DNA of 64,000 bases from positions 95,156,020-95,220,019 of the forward strand of contig OZ035961.1 of assembly GCA_964034945.1 (NCBI GenBank). The letters are read 5' to 3'. This document shows positions 23,898 to 35,617 of this stretch, piece by piece. The position numbers were made by a program, and so were the translations under genes. The notes beneath the pieces were generated by a model. The model did no database searches and was not told where the DNA came from. It worked only from the letters and a program-made list of their open reading frames with translations. Position 1 is the first letter of the stretch. Every line of letters starts with the position of its first letter. The DNA is from Chrysopilus asiliformis. Lineage: Eukaryota > Arthropoda > Insecta > Diptera > Rhagionidae.

Positions 23898-25668
23898 TAC
23901 CAGAAAACGGTGGTAGCACCAAAGTAAAAGAAGAAGGGCGAAAAAATAATAAATTGAATAAAACAAATTTGAATTTGTATCAAAGTCTTTTTTATTTTCA
24001 TAAAAACGATAATATTTTATAAACTAATTATTGCAAATCAATAAAATGACAATAATTAATTTGGAAATTTAAAAAAAAATGTTTACAAAATACTTTAAGA
24101 TTATTCAATTAATAGTCTGTGCACGATTTAATAATTTCCTTCTAGTGGGCCGTTAAATTTACAATAAATTCATAATTTAGCAATTTTTAAAGTAATGTGA
24201 ATTAATTCAAATTGTAATTTGGATTTTTAGGCAATTGAAAAAATTATCTATTGAATTAGAATTACATTTTTAGGAATATCAATTTCACTTCATTGTATTT
24301 TATATTTATTTACTTACTTTTTTTCGACAAATTTATGTTATTCAAATTTTAAGCACTTAATTTTATGTAAATTATTATTACTTCTATTATTTTGTTCATT
24401 TATTTTTTTTTCTTTTTCAATTTCTGCTTTTCTCGTCACAATTCTAAATCATAGAAATTCATTTAACCTAAAATCTTAATGTGACCGTGTTTTTACTGAT
24501 GAAAAGTAAAACTCTATTTTCATAAATATTTACAATAAACGTAAATTATTTTACTTGTGATTTAAAGTCATTGCAGTAACATGAAAATTTCTATAAATCG
24601 ATTTCGATAAAGTTTTTTTTTCTTTTTCTTTCTTGCTCTGTAGATGATATTCTGAGTTTTATGATTATGTATGGATGTGTTTTCTTTTCTGGCAGTTTCA
24701 TTTTGTAGACTGATATTATAATAATCTATAATAGTTTTATATATAATTTACTAAGCATTAAAATTTTAAATACATTTTTTAAAAGAGTTTAAGTTACAGC
24801 GTTTTTCCTTTGTTATATAATCTAGATTTCTGTATTGTTTACAACGAATATTTAGCTAATGGACATTTTGCTTATGTTTTTCTTTAGTTTTTACTATTTT
24901 GAGATATATTTTCAATTCATGAATTTGTGTGGTTTTTTAATTCAGACATTATTTTCAAGTAATCTTCTCAATAGTTTTTATCCCATTTTTTATTCAATTA
25001 CAATATTTTCAAGACAAACTAAAAATTCTCTGAAAAATCTTGAAATTTTTTGGTTGTATGTTTTTCTTTTTAAAAAAAAAGCTTGTAAATTTTACATCCA
25101 ATAAATATCGAAGAACCAATTTCCGTTTATTAAAATTTACTCAAAAATTTAATACAGGGAAATTAGTTTGAAAACGGATTTGAAATTGAAAATTGGCCAA
25201 TTTGACAAAAACATAATATTACACTTAAACTAATTTACACGAATTAAAATTATAGTTCGATTGATTACAAAATGATACAATAAAGCCATCATTTTGTAAT
25301 TAGTCAATTGATTTCCAAGAAACATGACCTGGTTGTGAAGGGGTGACATTTCACGAAAATCTCCATAAATTTAAGTTTCGCATATATTTTTCCTGTCCGC
25401 TTGAGTACAGTAGCGTTCCCGGGATCACGATCGCAATGATCCGCGATCACCGAAAAAGGTACGTTACAAAAGCAAGCCGAAGACGCTAATATTACTATTA
25501 TACTTATTACTATGGTTTCTGAAGGTTGTACGCTATGGTTGTGAGTTGTGACCTCGTGTTACCCACCCAACACCCACCCTTTCGGGTACACCCTGCTCGA
25601 ATTTAACTGAGCGGTCTGAGTTAATAAACAAATATTTCACGGTATGATTTAGACTAAATTTGCCTTAA
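23898..25668. other. Very AT-rich stretch, nothing recognised
   Basis: Long T-rich runs. The open frames are short and phenylalanine-rich, as expected by chance. Confidence 0.55.
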
Positions 25669-26347
25669 AGGTAGAACCAGAAACATACGTCCGTGCGTGC
25701 GGCATGATTTTTTTTGGCATCTAGTAGTTGTCACCGCGTTTAAAAGTAGAGACTGAGCCTACTCTAAGCGGTACGAACGCTGCAACGCGTCTGAATAACG
25801 CGCAATTAAGCTGGTCCCACAATTGGAGCGGTGCGGCAGCGGCGCGGCGCGGTTAGCTCAGAGCGGCAGGGCGACAGCAGCAGTCATTTTTAAACCGAAA
25901 TTACGCGGCGCGGTTGCGGCGTGGTGACAGCTCAATTTGTGTTCTCATAACCTAAAAATCGCAGAAAATCTGAAGATTATTAATTTTTCCGTTTCATTTT
26001 CGGTTTCGAATACGTTTTAAAGTTATTTTCCATCTTTTTACTTGATAAGAATATTTGCAACAACACTCAGAAAACATAAACAACTGTCACCGCTTCCAAC
26101 CGCGTCTGAAAGTAGAAACTAGACCTACTCTTCGCGGTGCCGCGCGGCTGCCGCGTTTGGTCACCGCGCAATTATAAACCAATTCATATAAACCTATAGT
26201 TTCTACTACCATCTGTCACCGCGCCGCGCCGCGCCGCTTTGCGCGTAATTGCGGTATAAGCTTTATACATTTACTCATATAAATGCGTAGTTTTTAACTT
26301 CACCGCGTGGGTGCCGCACGCACGAACGCGTATTTGTGGTTGAGGCT
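25669..26347. mobile_element. GC-rich TAA-flanked inverted-repeat element, 679 bp
   Basis: TAA at 25666-25668 and 26348-26350. Inverted ends share GTGCGTGCGGCA about 26 bases in and AACCA/AAA matches outside. The interior is strikingly GC-rich (GCGGCGCGGCGCGG, CCGCGCCGCGCCGC) and holds two partial direct copies of an 80-bp block (TAGAGACTGAGCCTACTCT and TAGAAACTAGACCTACTCT). Harbinger-like by TSD. Confidence 0.75.
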
Positions 26348-26671
26348 TAAAGATCCAAATGTGTTTAATTAAATCAAATCATATCTTGCACCATTCTAAA
26401 ATAAATCGGAAATTCCTGCTTATGTAGAGTTTATTGAGAATAAATTTCCAATACATTAGAAATAGCAAAAAATGTGCTTGCGATTAAATTTTGTTTTAAG
26501 TGTTATTTATTTATTCCTGCTCTAAATTTACTCTTTTCAAAAATGAGGTCACCAGTCATAAAGGTCAAATTTCATTTTCAAAGCCAGCTAAAATACTTCA
26601 TTTGCTAATGAGTATAAATTTTATATTGGCTGGTTCTGAAAATCAATTTTGACTTTTATGGAGCACAATTA

Positions 26672-27115
26672 CGCCCGTCATACACTTGAGCTAAGCTATG
26701 TGAGCGAGGCTAGCTATAGTTACATAGCTTAGCTGGGTTAGCTCGCCTTGTAGCACACTTGAGCTGAACTACGCGGCGATATTTAAATAAATGTATGCCA
26801 TCAGTTGTATGCAATTGGCACTTACACATTTATGTCCACAAAATACTACACTTTTGCAAACACCGATTCTACACTGTATAACGCCGAAGTGAAAATATGC
26901 GAGTGTCAGCTGTCAGTGATGCCAGCGAAGTAGTTCGCGTAGTTGAGGTCTGAACTACGCGAGCGAGTTTAGTCCGTCTCGCCCATGACTAGGCGACGTA
27001 GTTTCATAGTTTTGCTGAAGTGTGCGGTCACCAATGCAAATGCTAAGGATTTTACTTTCAGCGAGAAACTTAGCTCAAGTAGTTGAGCTCGCTTAGCTGA
27101 AGTGTGCGACGGGGG
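26672..27115. mobile_element. TTA-flanked inverted-repeat MITE, 444 bp
   Basis: TTA at 26669-26671 and 27116-27118. Left end CGCCCGTCATACACTTGAGC, right end inverted CCCCCGTCGCACACTTCAGC, both continuing TAAGC. Interior has many GCTAAGC/GAGCT motifs. Harbinger-like by TSD. Confidence 0.83.
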
Positions 27116-27118
27116 TTA

Positions 27119-28640
27119 GAATCATAGTAATTTTTATAACATGCCACGCCCGTATAAAATACAGATTAAGTAAGTGTGACATTAGTTTCTAGTATGAATA
27201 TTAGAAAACCTACAACTGTCGGGGGTTAATCGGTAAGTACTCAATATTTTGATAGAAATTTCAGACTTTGGAATCATTTTTTTTTTGCCAGTTTCTTTAA
27301 AGCGGTTAATTTTACCTCTACAAAAAAATTACGCATGGATCTGTGGAAATTTTGCAAAATTGGTCTTGGAAAACTCGATTTTCCATAACTTTTTTACAGC
27401 ATTTTTGTCAGAATGCTAAAATGTTTCGCTTGTTTTTATACAAAAAAAAATTTTTTCTGCAATTTCCCTTCAAATCCGTTTGACGTAGAACATAAAAAAA
27501 ATAAATTGAAAAAAAAAACAGAATTTCGTTAAAAACGACATGTTTTAATATTTTTTTCCAGTATTGTAGAATTAAAAGCTCATTTTAGTGTCGTTTATTT
27601 AATAGAATTTATAAATTTGAAGTTTTTTTCCCTTATTTTACTAGAAATAATTTTTCACATTTTCTAAGGATTGCTTATATCCTTATTTACAACACTATTT
27701 ATTTATGTTATTGTTTTTATAATAATTATAGCTATACAAATAGTCATTTTTATTAATAATTTCATGCTTAATTTCATTGAATTTAATTTGTGTGTTTTTA
27801 CTTAAAATTAATTTAAAATAATTAATTACAATATTTAATTCCTAATTGATTTTAAATATAATAATTAAATTAATTCTAGTCTACGAAACGAAGATATTTG
27901 TTAGATGGACACAAATCTCATATATGTAAGTACAATTTAAAATTGCTTTTAATTAAATGAGATGTTTTCGTAAGGCAGTTAAGAACTATTAGGTATTATT
28001 ATTTTTTGGAACATTAGAATTTTTTTTTGTGAAAATTATTGAATGGCTTCTTATCAACAAAGACGGCAAGAAAGTGGTTATCTATTTTTTAGAGATCGAT
28101 GTCCATTTGACAATAATAAAACTAATTCTAAGTGGCAATTAAAATAAAGTCGTAGGAAATTAAAAAAAAATTGTAAAATCTACATATAAAAAATTCAAAA
28201 GGTCTTAATTACGTTTCAAAAGAAGTTTTTTAGGATATATTTTTTTTATTATTTAATTCTAGATAAATAAATTTATCAAAACTTAACATCACATTGCTTG
28301 GTTACATTTTGTTTTTAATCCTTCTTTTTTTTATTTATTCAACTTTTATTAGTTTGATTTTTTATTTCAGATGAATTTAATGATAATTTTCATTTGATGA
28401 GAGTAAAAGTATGAAGTGGTAATTTTCTTAGCAGATAATGGCAAGTTTCAACTCTTGCACGAAGTTGGAAATAGTTTTCCAATTTTGGAGTAGAAAATTT
28501 TTAGTGACCAAATGAGTCGAAATTTTTCCCAACACTGTGCAAGAGATGAGGCGGCCGGAATTTTTAAGTATCTTGTCATGGCATATTGATGTTAAAATGA
28601 AAATAGTACTTTTTGCTTGAAAATTAGTATATAATGAAAA
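27119..28640. other. AT-rich flank downstream of Sema-2a, possible 3' UTR region
   Basis: A minus-strand AATAAA (plus-strand TTTATT) occurs near 28331, among several by chance in AT-rich DNA. No gene seen. Confidence 0.35.
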
Positions 28641-29087
28641 GGGTGACCATATCTTCCGGATTAACAGGGACAGTCTCGGATTTACCTGGACAGTCTCGGA
28701 TTTAGGCATGTTGTCAAAATTTGGTCTAAATTTTTGTCCCAGATTATTTGATTTAGTCTTGAAACCGAAAATTTCTCCATGCGGCGCAATGTTTCATATA
28801 TTTTTACCTCCACCATGTTTTCATTTTTTTTAAATCGCCTGCGGCGCATTTTATAAGAAAATTTTTGATAATTACATAAATTTTTACCTGTGGCACAACT
28901 TCTGTTATGTTCTAAAAAAAATCCTACAAAATTGACAGAAAAATTCACTCATTTCGGAAAAAAGTTGGTTCGTAATATAGTTTAAAAAGTTGGGTCGTGA
29001 TATACGCGCGGAAAGCGGTTCGCTTAGACTTGTTTCGTACTTTTCTGTCCTGGATTCGACAAAAAGAAAATATGGTCAGGTCACCCT
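28641..29087. mobile_element. Inverted-ended repeat D (GGGTGACCATAT ends), just downstream of Sema-2a stop
   Basis: Left end GGGTGACCATAT, right end TATGGTCAGGTCACCC. Interior has two copies of GGACAGTCTCGGATTTA and the CTGCGGCGCATTTT motif. Related pieces lie at 18590-18960 and 7670-8110. No clean target duplication was seen. It is within 260 bp of the stop codon, so it may be in the 3' UTR. Confidence 0.55.
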
Positions 29088-29347
29088 AAGAATGCATGGC
29101 TTGTCATGAATTACAATGCGTTGAATTTGAATTTAATATTAGTTAGTTTTTAATAATTTCTTAATCTATCAGTTCATCGCCAATCCTGATACGTGTATTT
29201 CTTTAAATAGATTTTTTGTTGTCAGTCCGTCAATCGAAGAAGATTTTTTTTTGAATTTCTACTTTTTTTTCTTACATATGACAAATAAATTTAACTCTCA
29301 GTTATCCCACTTCTTACTTACTGAGATGGTTTTGATTGATTCAAGTT

Positions 29348-29413
29348 CTAGGATCCAACATGAAATACATCATTTGGATGTTGATTGCTGTAGTTTTGCC
29401 GTGAAGAACATTG
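29348..29413 (-). CDS. Sema-2a: Sema-2a last coding exon (C-terminal 21 residues and stop)
   Basis: A 66-bp exon found by matching the expected tail: QCSSRQNYSNQHPNDVFHVG, then S and TAG. Preceded by a pyrimidine-rich tract and TATAG acceptor; phase 0 fits the donor 3,764 bp upstream. Drosophila Sema-2a, as I remember it, ends similarly (QCSTRQN..., NQHPNEIF). Confidence 0.88.
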   Translation of the reverse strand, partial: QCSSRQNYSNQHPNDVFHVGS

Positions 29414-32400
29414 CTATAAAAGAAAAATGAATTTATATTTAAAAAAAAGCCATTCTAGAATCAATGTGAATGTAAAAAAAATGAATCAAATAAGAGATCC
29501 CACAATCAATCAGACCAATCGAGTTAAAGAGATAGAAATTGTTTTGCTAGGAGACAAATTTACTACCCTCGAGAAAATCCCTTATTTTGTTATTTCGTTA
29601 TCCACTTCACATCGCTATGTAATCAATTTAAAACATCGATTTAAACTGACTTTCATGTCATGATATCCATTTCCTCATTCTCATTTCTATTCCACTAGCC
29701 CTCAATGATCAACGAAAAACGAACAGCACCCTTACCGACCCCACAGACACCCCCTCCCCCACTCACGGAGCGTTGGAAAATTTTTATTTAATTTTGGCAA
29801 ACGATTTGTACCGGATAGTATACCGATGTGTTTTCCAACGTGTAATTGAATTAGAGAAAATTCAGCAGGAAAAATCTACAATTTGTAACCATTTCAGGAC
29901 TAATATAACACATGATTGACAGTTTTAGTGGGTAATATCACCACATAACCTTGAAATCTTTAATAAGTTATGGCAACGTGTCTAGAATAAATTGCAATTT
30001 CCCATAATAGATATTGATGTGACTGTTTTGTTATTGTTTCGCTACAATGTTTACCAATACATTAAATAGTAATGCTGAGTGGAGAAAATTTGAATTTCAA
30101 AAATTGTCACAAGAACGAAGGTTAAAATTGTTTGTATAATTTTTAGATATGGAAAATCTGAAAAAGGTTTCGGGTAAAAAAAATCATTTATAAGAAACAT
30201 TTTTAAAACATCAACCGACTAGCAGACTAGCAGACCCTTCGTTGCCAGCTTAAAGTTTTTTGTATAAATTTTAGAATGCCAAAAAACCATAAATGACCTA
30301 AAAACTTTTGGGAAAAAACGTTACTCTTACAAAACCTTCCGTTTCGAATTTTGAAATTCCAACAACAGATTCGTGATAAGCAACCCTGAAAACCTCCCAA
30401 AGCCAGTTTTTGCGAGAAAAATTGGAAAAAGGACATTTGCGTTATCCTTACAGGACCTTCCGTTTCGAATTTTGAAAATCTAAGATAGCTAAAAACCTGC
30501 TCCTGGCAACGCAGATCATTTTGCAAAAAACCGCGTAAAAGTCGGTCCAGTAGTTTTTGAGTTTTGGAATCTCATACAGACGGACAGACAGACAGACAGA
30601 CGGACAGACAGACAGACATACAAACATCCATTTTTATATATTAAGATTAAAAAAAAGTTCGAATTTTTTTTTAAAGTTTTTATTTAAAAAAATGTATTAA
30701 AAAGAAAAAAAATTTTTTTTGGGCGCTGTGTATCGAAAATAAAAACGAGATAAATATCATTTTTATGCTTTTAGCTCGGTTTTATTTCTGATACACGCGC
30801 CCAAAAAATGATTTTTTTGGACATTTAAAAAAAAATTTTTTAATACTTTTATTTTATCGTTTTTAGTAATTTCTAGTCGTTTCTAGTCGTTTCGCCAGTT
30901 TCAGTCATTTTGTATTTAATTAGTATGACTAAAAATCCAAAATTACGTCTGTTATTCGCCACGCTTGTTTATACTTTTTAGTTTTCGAATACATATCCTT
31001 GCTTTTGAGATATCCGTACGGACTTTTTGACTCCGGAATCGGATTCAGCGACCTCAATAACCCCTAGATGAGATTTTTTCCGGAAAACTTGAGGAAAAAG
31101 ATAATCATGTTATCCTTACAGGACCCTCTATTTTCCTTACAGACTTACTAACGTCAGAATCGATTTCAGTGACCTCAAAAACCCTCAGATTAGATTTTTT
31201 TCGAAAAATTTGAGGAAAACGATAGTCACGTCCTCCGTTATCCTTACAAGGACGACGTAATGAAAATATGATATTGCCATCGGACTTACGTATGTGTGCA
31301 AAATTTCGTAGGTGTGCAAAATTTCAAGTCAATCGGATGAGGGTCAAAATTAGACGGCAAGATCTGACCCTGACAGACAGACACAATAAGGTACGAAGTT
31401 TGTTAAAAAAAAGTTTTTTTTTCAAATATGTATTGCTAGGAATTTTGTATCTGTGCATGATAATTTAAGATCTCATATCACATTCAGTTTAATTGGTTCC
31501 AAATTTCTGAATACGCATTTGTATCAATTACGAAAAGCAATTAAGATTTATTAAGGGGACATTTTTAACTACTCTGTTTTGCACTAACGAAAAAATAAAA
31601 ATGCACTTCCGGAAATGTGATCTAACTTTCTAAAGTGGATTTTCGTGTTACACTTCCTACAACATAGAATCAATCAATCTCCATTAAAAAATTTCAGAGG
31701 ATTAATATTTTTTGTTTTTGTTTTATATTTTATTTAGAGCGTGTTGTGGATTCCTGGTGGTATTTGCATTATTATGAAAAATTGAAATTGTGTACAATCA
31801 ACTGGACAACAGTATGAGAAGAGGGAAAAAACTGACACAATATGTATCAGAACGGTATAGCATTTCTAGTATAATTTCCTCCCACTTTTGAAAACTATTA
31901 AAAGTGAAAAGTAGTCTCGCACTATAGGGTACGTCCATAGTGGTCATAAAACCAGCTTCTCGCTTAATCGCTTTCCAGTCGCCGGTTTACGCGGGATAAA
32001 AATTAACCCGAGTATGAATAGTCACGTCCATAGTAAACCGGCTTCTCGCTTTCATAAGAATCAGCCGGCGTTTACCAGCTTTTACCGGAATCAATTTTTA
32101 ATTCTTGTTAATGGCGGTAACCAGCTTCAAGCCTGTTCTTGCAGTTGTTGACGTGAAAGTGCCATCGTATCTGCAGTACAGGCGCGAGATTCACTATGAC
32201 CATTACCTGCTAGAATCACGCTGGTTATAAGTACCGGCGTAAATCTCGCCGGAAAGCTGGTACGCGAGAAAGCGTGAAGCTGGTTCACTATGGACGTACC
32301 CATACTCAGAAAAATTGAGTAAAAGTCATCGATTTGCGTACGGCGTAATTGGCTTCTTGGTAGAAAATTTAGACTATGCTAAGCGCGCGTTCACCTGCGT

Positions 32401-35400
32401 TAGGAAGAGTAAAAATGTGTCAACCTGTGGCGGGTGAAATTCAAAAATAACCCTGTTGCAAGTAAAGTAGGGCAGCAGCGGCTGCACGGGTTGACCTGAG
32501 ACAGGTATTTCAAGGATGTAATAGCATGTAATCGATAACTCCATTTGCCTGCTAGAGGCTAGAGTTGTCTTGTGAAAAAGATGACTTGGTTCAGTTTGCG
32601 TTTCACTTTCCTCTTCTATAGAGAAAAGTATTGTATTTATGACGGAGGAAGATTCGAGAACGGGGGCTGACATAAAATTTCTGATCAGTACGAAATCCGT
32701 TTTAGGCGAAATTATGAGAATGTCCGTGCATCTATTTGTCGGTCCGTATTTGTATGCCTTACAAACACATTTTTTTAATTTTTTTATCATATATTTTCTA
32801 GAAAACGGAAAATTTAAGAATATGACAAAATTCTGATTTCTTTATGTTATCAATGTAAACAATCTCTGAAAGTTTTATTTAGTAATTCCAACGCATTTTG
32901 TTAGTGGTTTAACGGTACAGAATTTAGCAGGAATTAGACAGGGAACTAAAACCTTCTCTTTGGTGCCACTAACCTGTCCTGGAATTTTCCTTCAAATCGA
33001 TTTAGTGGTTCTCAAGTTTAAAGCGAACAAACAGACAGACAAGTTTAAAAAAATTCCCGAAGAATGATAAATATCCTCAAAGAAATTTTAATATAAACGT
33101 TATTATTATAATATTCAAAAAATTCAAATACTACAAAAGTGATAACTTAATTAAAGACCAAAAATCATGATACATACCGCCTGTTTCTTTTCCCACGACT
33201 TCATTGCCGATTTATACTTTTCAAATTCATGACACCAGTCTGAATAAATCTTTTGGTAGTCATTACTTTTGTTCGGTGGAGTACATCTGTAATTAAAAAG
33301 TTTTAAAACGATAAAGTTATAAGTATGACTTACAATCAAGTCAAAACTATGAAACTTATAAAATTTTTACAAAACTTTTTATCATTTAAGTACTATAATT
33401 TTATATCTTTCAGTATTTAATAACTTGAGTTCAATCGATAATAATAATAAAAAAAAGACTGAAGATATGGTATAAAGAATTGTACGGGAAATATACCTGT
33501 GCGCATCAACTGTAATATTATAGCTGCAAAGTAATGATCCGCCCAGGTGACAATCATATCTTCCGCCATCGGCCTCATTAACTGAAATAACGACAAGACC
33601 TCGTTCCGTTGTCTCGATGTATTTCGTTGGACTATATTTTATTTCATATCTGAAGCAGTAAAAATAAGATAGAAAAAAAAAATTTAATAAGAAGATAGGA
33701 TACTATGATTAATTGAAATAGAGATTGTAGGTGATATTTCATTTTTTATCATTTTTATGAACATATATTTGATCGGTAGGTATCCGTATCTACAGTTACA
33801 CCTGTGTATGATTTTACTTACCTTCCTTTATCCTTAGAATGATGATACCATGTCACTTGTTCATTTTTGAGCACCTCAGGAATTTTAACGAAACATCCAA
33901 GATGTACACTCTGTCCATACGTGACGACGATTTTCTTCTTCAGAACACTTGTATCACAAATATCGCTTGTCTCATTTCCGACATCCTAAATTCAATAAAA
34001 AATAAGTGAAACATTTTTTATTGGTAATGGCTTATAGTCTAGTGAAAATTGTTTATCCCTTTCCACTACACGCTCGTCGAATGGACGCGAATCACGGCAC
34101 ACGCGAGCACAAATTTTTATGCTGATTTTTTTTTTTTGTATTATGGAAGAAAAAACAAAACCACATTCGACGAAAAGTTTTATCGATCTGATAAAAATAG
34201 CGATCAATCTGATAAAATCTTTATCAATCTTGGGTCTGATAAAACAGGCCTTATTAAAATAAAAATCAAAATTACCTCAAATTTTTATAAGAGTCAATCA
34301 ACATAGCATTGATTGACAAATGTCTCAATATCTAATGTTGTGTTTATATCTAATATGAGAATTATATAGAAGTAAATATATTAGATTTAGTTTACCGTTT
34401 GTAACGCATCGTACTAATCGTCGGACATAAAAATTAACTACACTAGGGTATTTGGTATGACAAAAGAATTTGATTCCCGCACGTTCGTACTGAATGTCCA
34501 TGTGTCCGTCTAACCGTTTGTCTTCTATCCGTCTGTCCAGCTGTCCGTCTGTCCCTCTGCCTGTCTGTCTGTCCGCCTGTCCGTCGATTCGTTTGTTCGT
34601 TTGTCCGTCTGTCCGTAAATACCAGAATATTCGAAAGAATTGGGCTAGAGGCTTGAAATTTTTTTGAGTTGCGTTTGTTGTAAATAGCAAGACTAAGTTC
34701 TTAACCGGATAACATCGTGCTTTTCCTTCACACACCCCCCCCCCCCCAAATCCCTCTCTCCAAACACAAACGAAATTGTTTTTTTTTAATTTCCCCGGAA
34801 ACGGGAAGTCGTATTCAAAAATTCATTAAGGTGAAATGTGTTTAGAATATGATTTTACATAACTTATTCATACATCAAAATTCACTTAAAGCACTGCTTC
34901 CCCCACTCTCTCCTGCCCCTCCATACAAATGGAATACCTTTTATCTATTTTCGCAAAGACGGTGCATAGTATCGGAAAAAATGTAAAGACGAAATGTGTT
35001 TAGAATTATGTAGCAGTTCCATACATGAAAATTCAATCAGACCAATCACTCCCCTCTCCCATACAAATGGATTTTTTCATAAGAATTTTGTCTGCCCTCT
35101 TATTGAGTACTAGAATTTGGACCCGGCTTCGCCCGGCTAAAACCGTGAACAGAAAAAAAACTTAGGAAAACTAAATTCAGTTGGTTAAAAATTAGGTAGC
35201 GTGCATGCTGTTCGTTAGTTTTTTCTCTTCGGAAAATGGTTAACAAACTAACAAAAAATTCCAGCACTTGCATTCGGTATTACTTTACCCCCCTCCGCTT
35301 ACTCCCCCACCTCTCGGGCTACTTTTTAATGCGTCTGTATTGGGGCTGCACCCCCGACGAACATCTATGCCAAATTTCAGGCCAATCGGTTCAGTAGTTT

Positions 35401-35578
35401 CCCCGCGAAAGAGTAACATAGCGCAAAAACTAAATTTCGAAATCACTTTACCCCCTCCCCTTACTCCCCCCACCCCTCGCGCTACTTTTCCGTATGCCTA
35501 TGTTGGAACCAGAACTACCACAGATACTCATGCCAAATTTCAAGTCAATCGGTTCAGCCGTTTTTGCGTGAAAGAGGA

Positions 35579-35617
<39 letters not shown>

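Noticed and set aside
33992..34306. Open frames flanking Sema-2a exon 9
   Set aside because: Intronic sequence outside the splice sites; no conserved residues.
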